Part shown: positions 60,037 through 64,000 of the stretch, piece after piece | Layout of the letters: each line of letters opens with the position of its first letter | How positions within the stretch are numbered: position 1 is the stretch's first letter | Assembly: GCF_000698145.1 (NCBI RefSeq) | Contig: NZ_BAXB01000010.1 | Span: 1-64,000, forward strand | Reading direction: 5' to 3' | DNA from: Geomicrobium sp. JCM 19039 | GTDB lineage: Bacteria > Bacillota > Bacilli > Bacillales > Marinococcaceae | DNA length: 64,000 nt | Translations under genes and position numbers: made by a program | Notes under the pieces: generated by a model | Told to the model about the DNA's origin: nothing | The model's input: only the letters and a program-made list of their open reading frames with translations | The model's database searches: none

Positions 60037-60945
60037 ATGAAAATAAGCAATAATTCTTTGAATATTACTAAAGCAATGCGACAAGTATCAACCTCACAAA
60101 TTCCTGTAGAAAATAATTTGCAAGTATTCATTTTTCCTATCTCTTCGAATCAGTTTGACCACAAAGTTGCTGCAAATCATTTATTAGAATCGGTTGCTGA
60201 CTTTGCTCTATCTAGAAAAGCCAAAGAATATATTGGAAAAACAAACTATATGAAATTATCTAAAGATGCCAGGGCAAAATTTAAAGATTGGAGACAAAAC
60301 ACAGGAGAGCTAGGCGAATTTCTACTCTTTTGCTTTTTAGAAGGACATCTACAAGCTCCAAAAATTCTATCAAAATTAGAATTAAAAACATCAAGTGAGA
60401 TGTATGTACATGGTGCCGATGGTCTTCACTATTTAAAGTTATCAAATGGTAATTATCAATTAATTTTCGGAGAATCGAAATTACACAAACAACTTAACCC
60501 AGCTATTCGTGATGCATTTAAATCTATCCGGGATTTCAAGGAGTCAGTGAACGCTAAAGGAAATGAAAAAAGCGGAATTTCTTTTGAGAGAAGCCTTATG
60601 TCTAGTAACTTAGACAGAGAAACTTTTTCCGAAGAAGAAAAGACATTTCTCCGTAGTATTGTTTATCCTACTCCAGGTGAAAGTTCATATGATGTAGATG
60701 AAGCTTTCGGGATTTTCATAGGGTACGAAGTGGAGTTTGAAAATGAACGAAAAACACTTTCAAATATTGGATTTAGAGAGCATGTTGAAACAGCCATAAA
60801 AGAAGAGATAGAAACGCAAAAAGAGAATGTAGCAAATTACATCGAAAAGTTTGACTTATATGGCCACATATTTCATATTTATGTGCTCCCTTTCTCAAAA
60901 CTTGATGATACGAGAGAAATGATGCTAAAGGAGTTATTAAGTTAA
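60037..60945 (+). CDS. hamA: Hachiman system nuclease-like protein HamA (DUF1837)
   Basis: 302 residues from the ATG at 60037, with TGGGGG upstream. It belongs to the DUF1837 family, the effector of Hachiman anti-phage systems. Key residues: GELGEFLLFCFLE (about 90-102), the HGADG motif with Asp128, and Glu146-x-Lys148 in FGESKLHKQ, which together form a PD-(D/E)xK-type nuclease site. The C-terminal half (YDVDEAFGIFIGYEVEF) is typical of the family. TAATG overlap with hamB. HamB holds HamA inactive until infection damages DNA, and HamA then degrades DNA in the infected cell (known for related systems). Confidence 0.93.
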   Translation: MKISNNSLNITKAMRQVSTSQIPVENNLQVFIFPISSNQFDHKVAANHLLESVADFALSRKAKEYIGKTNYMKLSKDARAKFKDWRQNTGELGEFLLFCFLEGHLQAPKILSKLELKTSSEMYVHGADGLHYLKLSNGNYQLIFGESKLHKQLNPAIRDAFKSIRDFKESVNAKGNEKSGISFERSLMSSNLDRETFSEEEKTFLRSIVYPTPGESSYDVDEAFGIFIGYEVEFENERKTLSNIGFREHVETAIKEEIETQKENVANYIEKFDLYGHIFHIYVLPFSKLDDTREMMLKELLS

Positions 60946-63506
60946 TGAATTTTTTTGAAGAATTAACCGAAATGGCACTAAATGATGAGTATCTTAAATC
61001 GTTAATCTATAAAGCAGAAACTATTTATGGGCAAACGATCTTCAATAGTGATGAGCTCAATCAAATCTTTAATTCAAAGGAATATTATGACCTTTTACGA
61101 TTTGCCGATATATTATCTAGATCTAAAAAACCTGAAGCTAGAAATACTGCATTAAAAATCATCAGTCTTCTATACGAACTAGAAGGTTATAAGAATGATA
61201 ATGACTTTAAAAATTTCTCAGAAAGTGTTTTAACGAAATTAGGTAATTTTCCATCTATAAGTATTGTTGGTTCGAATCATGAAGATAACAATGACGAAGA
61301 GATTGAGATTGATAAAATACTCAAAAGTACCATGCAACAAGCACCGAATTCTAAATATATTTTTACAGACGCTCAATATGATGTTTTTGAAAAAATGAAG
61401 GACAGTAATCATTATAGCTTTTCTGGATCAACATCTTTTGGTAAGTCTTTTATATTTGAAGCTTTTATGAATTATATTATTGATGAGAGAAATGCTTCTG
61501 ATAATATAGCAATTCTTGTGCCAACTAGGGCATTAATCAATCAAGTTACTATAAAATTAAAATCTGAGATAAAAAATAAAAAATATAAGATTGTATCTCA
61601 TCCTAAAGTACCTCTACTCTATAAAAATGAAGGTAATAGATTTATTTTTGTATTCACTCCAGAAAGGTTAATATCGTATTTTTCGGATTCTAATAATCCT
61701 TCTATAAATTATTTATTTGTAGACGAAGCCCATAAACTATTAAGTGATAAAGATCAAAGAACGCCACTTTTATATCATTCGCTAATGCAAGCGAAAAGAA
61801 AAAGTGTAAAATTATATTTTGCTTCACCAAATATACCAAATACGGAAGTGTTTTTGAGATTATTTGGGAATAGTATAGAAGAAAGCACTTCAATAACTGA
61901 AAGTCCTGTAGCTCAGAATCGTTTCTTCATTGATTGCATTGATAAAAAAGCTGTAATGTTTTCGGATTTTGGAAAAGATATCCCTCTCAATGGTCTTAAA
62001 TACACTAAAAATGAAGTAGAAAATCTAATTGAGGTAGTCAATAAATTGGGAGCCGATAAGCAAAATATTATCTATTGTAATACGATTGAATATACCGTTA
62101 AACATGCCAGAGAATTTTCATCGCACTTACAAAATAATTCTAGTAAGAGAATTGAAGAGCTAATTGCCCTTATAAAAGAAAGTGTCCACGATCAATACTT
62201 CTTGATTGAGTGCTTAAAAAAGGGAGTTGCTTTTCATTTTGGAAAAATTCCACAACGCATAAGAGAAGGAATTGAATCTCTGTTTCGAAGTGGAGAAATT
62301 CGTTTTCTATTTTGTACCTCTACCCTTCTTGAGGGAGTAAACCTACCAGCTAAAAATATTTTTATATTAAGTACAAAAATTGGTATGAATTATATGGATG
62401 AAGTGAACTTTTGGAATTTAGCTGGACGGGCCGGTAGACTTGCTAAAGATTTAAGCGGAAATATATTTTGTGCAAGAATTATCGACCAAGAAGGCTACTG
62501 GAAAAAAACTAAGGAAATAGAAAAAGTAAAAAACAAAAAAATTACTGAGATCGAATCTCCATTAATGAAAAAGAATGACAAAAATTTATATAAAAATATT
62601 AGTAATTCTCTTTCTGGACAACCATTTACTAATAAAAATTTATCAGCTAATGAAAAAAAATATATAAATATGTACGGAAACATTTTAGTATATCATGACA
62701 TAGTAAAAAGCGATTCGATTCTTCGTAACCGATTTTTTGAAAAGAATAAGGATGCACGAATTACTTTAGAGAAAGTGACTTCTACTATCAAAGTTCCAGA
62801 TTATATTATTGCTCAAAGTGCTAATATAAGAATTGATATTCAAAATAAAATATTCTCCACTGAATCTACTGATCAATTACCGGAAGGAACTGATTATAAA
62901 AGTTGCTTGCAGATGTTGAATATTCTATATGATGATTATGAATGGCAAAAAGAAGAGAGCATTGGATTAAATCCATTAGTTAAAAATCGAGAACACCTTA
63001 ATTATTATGCTGTATTAATAAACTCCTGGGTAAATTCAAAACCCTTAAAAATCATTATTTCCAATACAATCAAATATTTTGATGAACATGATAAGGATCT
63101 TAATATTCGTGCTAATCAATATGAGACATTCAACAAAGAAAATGCCACTCATATTAATATACTCATTAACAATCTTATTTCCGATATTGAAAATGCTATT
63201 CGATTTAAAATAAAGAGTTATGTTAATAATTACATTCTCCTTCTAGTAGAAAGAGGGGTCGAAGTTAAATCAAATTGGTCTGACTTCTTAGAGTATGGAA
63301 CCATTGACAGGTTTATTATAGAAATTCAAAACATAGGGTTTCCGCGTCATTTAGCAACTTTTTTGAAAGAAAATTATCCCCATTGTTTTCAGTTTGTAGA
63401 AGGAGAAATTACAGAATTTGATACTCATAAATTAAAAAATGAGATAAACACAGAAAAATACAAAAATGAGTTTAATGAACTATCCAAATTACTAGAATGG
63501 ACATAA
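60945..63506 (+). CDS. hamB: Hachiman system helicase HamB
   Basis: 853 residues of SF2 helicase. A helical N-terminal domain (about 1-140) contacts HamA. Motif I is SGSTSFGKS (about residue 157), motif Ia VPTRALINQ, motif II VDEAHKLL, motif III ASPN, motif V EGVNLPAKN, and motif VI NLAGRAGR, a Ski2-like set. The long C-terminal region (about 550-853) has no named domain. Base composition is much richer in A and T than the core genes, which indicates transfer. It probably senses phage or damaged DNA with HamA. Confidence 0.93.
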   Translation: MNFFEELTEMALNDEYLKSLIYKAETIYGQTIFNSDELNQIFNSKEYYDLLRFADILSRSKKPEARNTALKIISLLYELEGYKNDNDFKNFSESVLTKLGNFPSISIVGSNHEDNNDEEIEIDKILKSTMQQAPNSKYIFTDAQYDVFEKMKDSNHYSFSGSTSFGKSFIFEAFMNYIIDERNASDNIAILVPTRALINQVTIKLKSEIKNKKYKIVSHPKVPLLYKNEGNRFIFVFTPERLISYFSDSNNPSINYLFVDEAHKLLSDKDQRTPLLYHSLMQAKRKSVKLYFASPNIPNTEVFLRLFGNSIEESTSITESPVAQNRFFIDCIDKKAVMFSDFGKDIPLNGLKYTKNEVENLIEVVNKLGADKQNIIYCNTIEYTVKHAREFSSHLQNNSSKRIEELIALIKESVHDQYFLIECLKKGVAFHFGKIPQRIREGIESLFRSGEIRFLFCTSTLLEGVNLPAKNIFILSTKIGMNYMDEVNFWNLAGRAGRLAKDLSGNIFCARIIDQEGYWKKTKEIEKVKNKKITEIESPLMKKNDKNLYKNISNSLSGQPFTNKNLSANEKKYINMYGNILVYHDIVKSDSILRNRFFEKNKDARITLEKVTSTIKVPDYIIAQSANIRIDIQNKIFSTESTDQLPEGTDYKSCLQMLNILYDDYEWQKEESIGLNPLVKNREHLNYYAVLINSWVNSKPLKIIISNTIKYFDEHDKDLNIRANQYETFNKENATHINILINNLISDIENAIRFKIKSYVNNYILLLVERGVEVKSNWSDFLEYGTIDRFIIEIQNIGFPRHLATFLKENYPHCFQFVEGEITEFDTHKLKNEINTEKYKNEFNELSKLLEWT

Positions 63507-63820
63507 AAATACACAAAGTAAGTGCATTTATCTTTAAGGCTATAGCAACTCTGAATTATGACATGAATTTTAAATTGCCGTGACTTACATAGAAATATTG
63601 AAAAATATTTTTCCTCATCTCTAACGTCATTTGACTGGTAAATCACCAACAACTGACGTTTTTTTATGTTCATTAAACATTTATGGAAGAAAGGCTGCTA
63701 AATATCTCATTTCTTTATGACTTGAAGGAGGTGATGTCTCAAAACAATTGTAAAAAATGGCCTTGAAAGTATGGTCGTTCCTTATGCTTACCACATTTTT
63801 AGAAAAGGAGAGATCATTTG
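63507..63820 (+). other. gap with hamAB terminator
   Basis: AACGTCA (63623-63629) and TGACGTT (63654-63660) enclose a 24-base loop, followed by seven T, giving a plausible terminator for hamAB. The rest is AT-rich, with no gene I can support. The minus-strand frames have no ribosome sites. A ten-codon frame after GGAGGTG near 63730 is too short to call. Confidence 0.55.
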
Positions 63821-64000
63821 ATGATTTATCAAAATGGCATTTTTGCAGATCCAGCAACATTTGGAGAGTTACGTTTTGTCGGTCACCAACGGAATCGTTA
63901 TAAGTTTGATCGCCTGCGACAACAACGGACCGATATTCTAGAAAGTCGAGTGTACAAGCTGGTGTATTTTGCAAGCCAAAAGTTTAGAAGATTGCAAGGC
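63821..64000 (+). CDS. partial gene, mobile-element protein of unknown function
   Basis: The ATG at 63821 follows AAAAGGAG at 11 bases. The visible 60 residues read MIYQNGIFADPATFGELRFV, then basic GHQRNRYKFDRLRQQR and a helix with RVYKLVYFASQKFRRLQG. The gene runs off the window. Base composition is close to the chromosome average, unlike hamAB. It probably belongs to the same integrative element as the ParB remnant. Confidence 0.55.
   Translation, partial: MIYQNGIFADPATFGELRFVGHQRNRYKFDRLRQQRTDILESRVYKLVYFASQKFRRLQG

Overview
The window comes from a low-GC, Gram-positive, endospore-forming member of the Bacillaceae. This rests on gene content: a complete sigY-yxlCDEFG operon, a yerA-yerB-yerC block, pcrB-pcrA-ligA-yerH(camS), gatCAB, dgkB(yerQ) and rlmCD as in the Bacillus yer region, a CotD-like spore coat protein, CgeB-like glycosyltransferase, GlpP-controlled glycerol genes and AGGAGG-type ribosome binding sites. 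I cannot assign a genus.

Layout. 0.6-3.1 kb: a GntR/FadR regulator with the two last enzymes of a meta-cleavage pathway (MhpF, MhpE). 3.3-6.2 kb: ECF sigma factor SigY, its small membrane regulators and an ABC exporter. 6.2-14.6 kb: sodium:solute symporter with DUF3311 partner, class III CoA-transferase, GntR regulator with paired operators, aldo/keto reductase, a multi-spanning membrane protein and the adenine-deaminase-like YerA. 14.7-16.1 kb: YerB and YerC. 17.3-21.2 kb: YtrA-type GntR regulator, ABC transporter, beta-propeller-like protein and a serine hydrolase. 21.2-32.6 kb: spore-surface region with a coat protein, glycosyltransferases, two small Sm-like proteins and homologues of all four WbpA/B/D/E enzymes for a UDP-2,3-diacetamido-uronic acid sugar. 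It encloses an operon of a heme-monooxygenase-like protein, a small unknown protein, a cobalamin-binding protein with the CarH-type W-x9-EH signature, and a STAS protein. 32.7-40.3 kb: M32 carboxypeptidase, glpFKD-glpP with GlpP-type leader terminators, and a CynX-type MFS transporter. 41.6-42.7 kb: FMN reductase and cupin. 42.9-58.5 kb: housekeeping backbone (pcrB, pcrA, ligA, camS, gatCAB, copCD, dgkB, glxK, rlmCD). 58.7-64.0 kb: an AT-rich foreign block after rlmCD with a decayed integrative-element ParB, a complete Hachiman anti-phage system (hamA-hamB) and a partial gene at the edge.

Two features affect reading. First, about sixteen genes, including normally essential ligA and gatA, carry single- or two-base frameshifts, mostly missing bases in short homopolymers, which looks like consensus sequence error rather than gene decay. 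I give full spans for those genes. Second, gene-poor islands at about 0-0.6, 16.1-17.3, 30.8-31.6 and 40.4-41.6 kb share dispersed repeats, including a palindromic GGCACC-N3-GGTGCC element.
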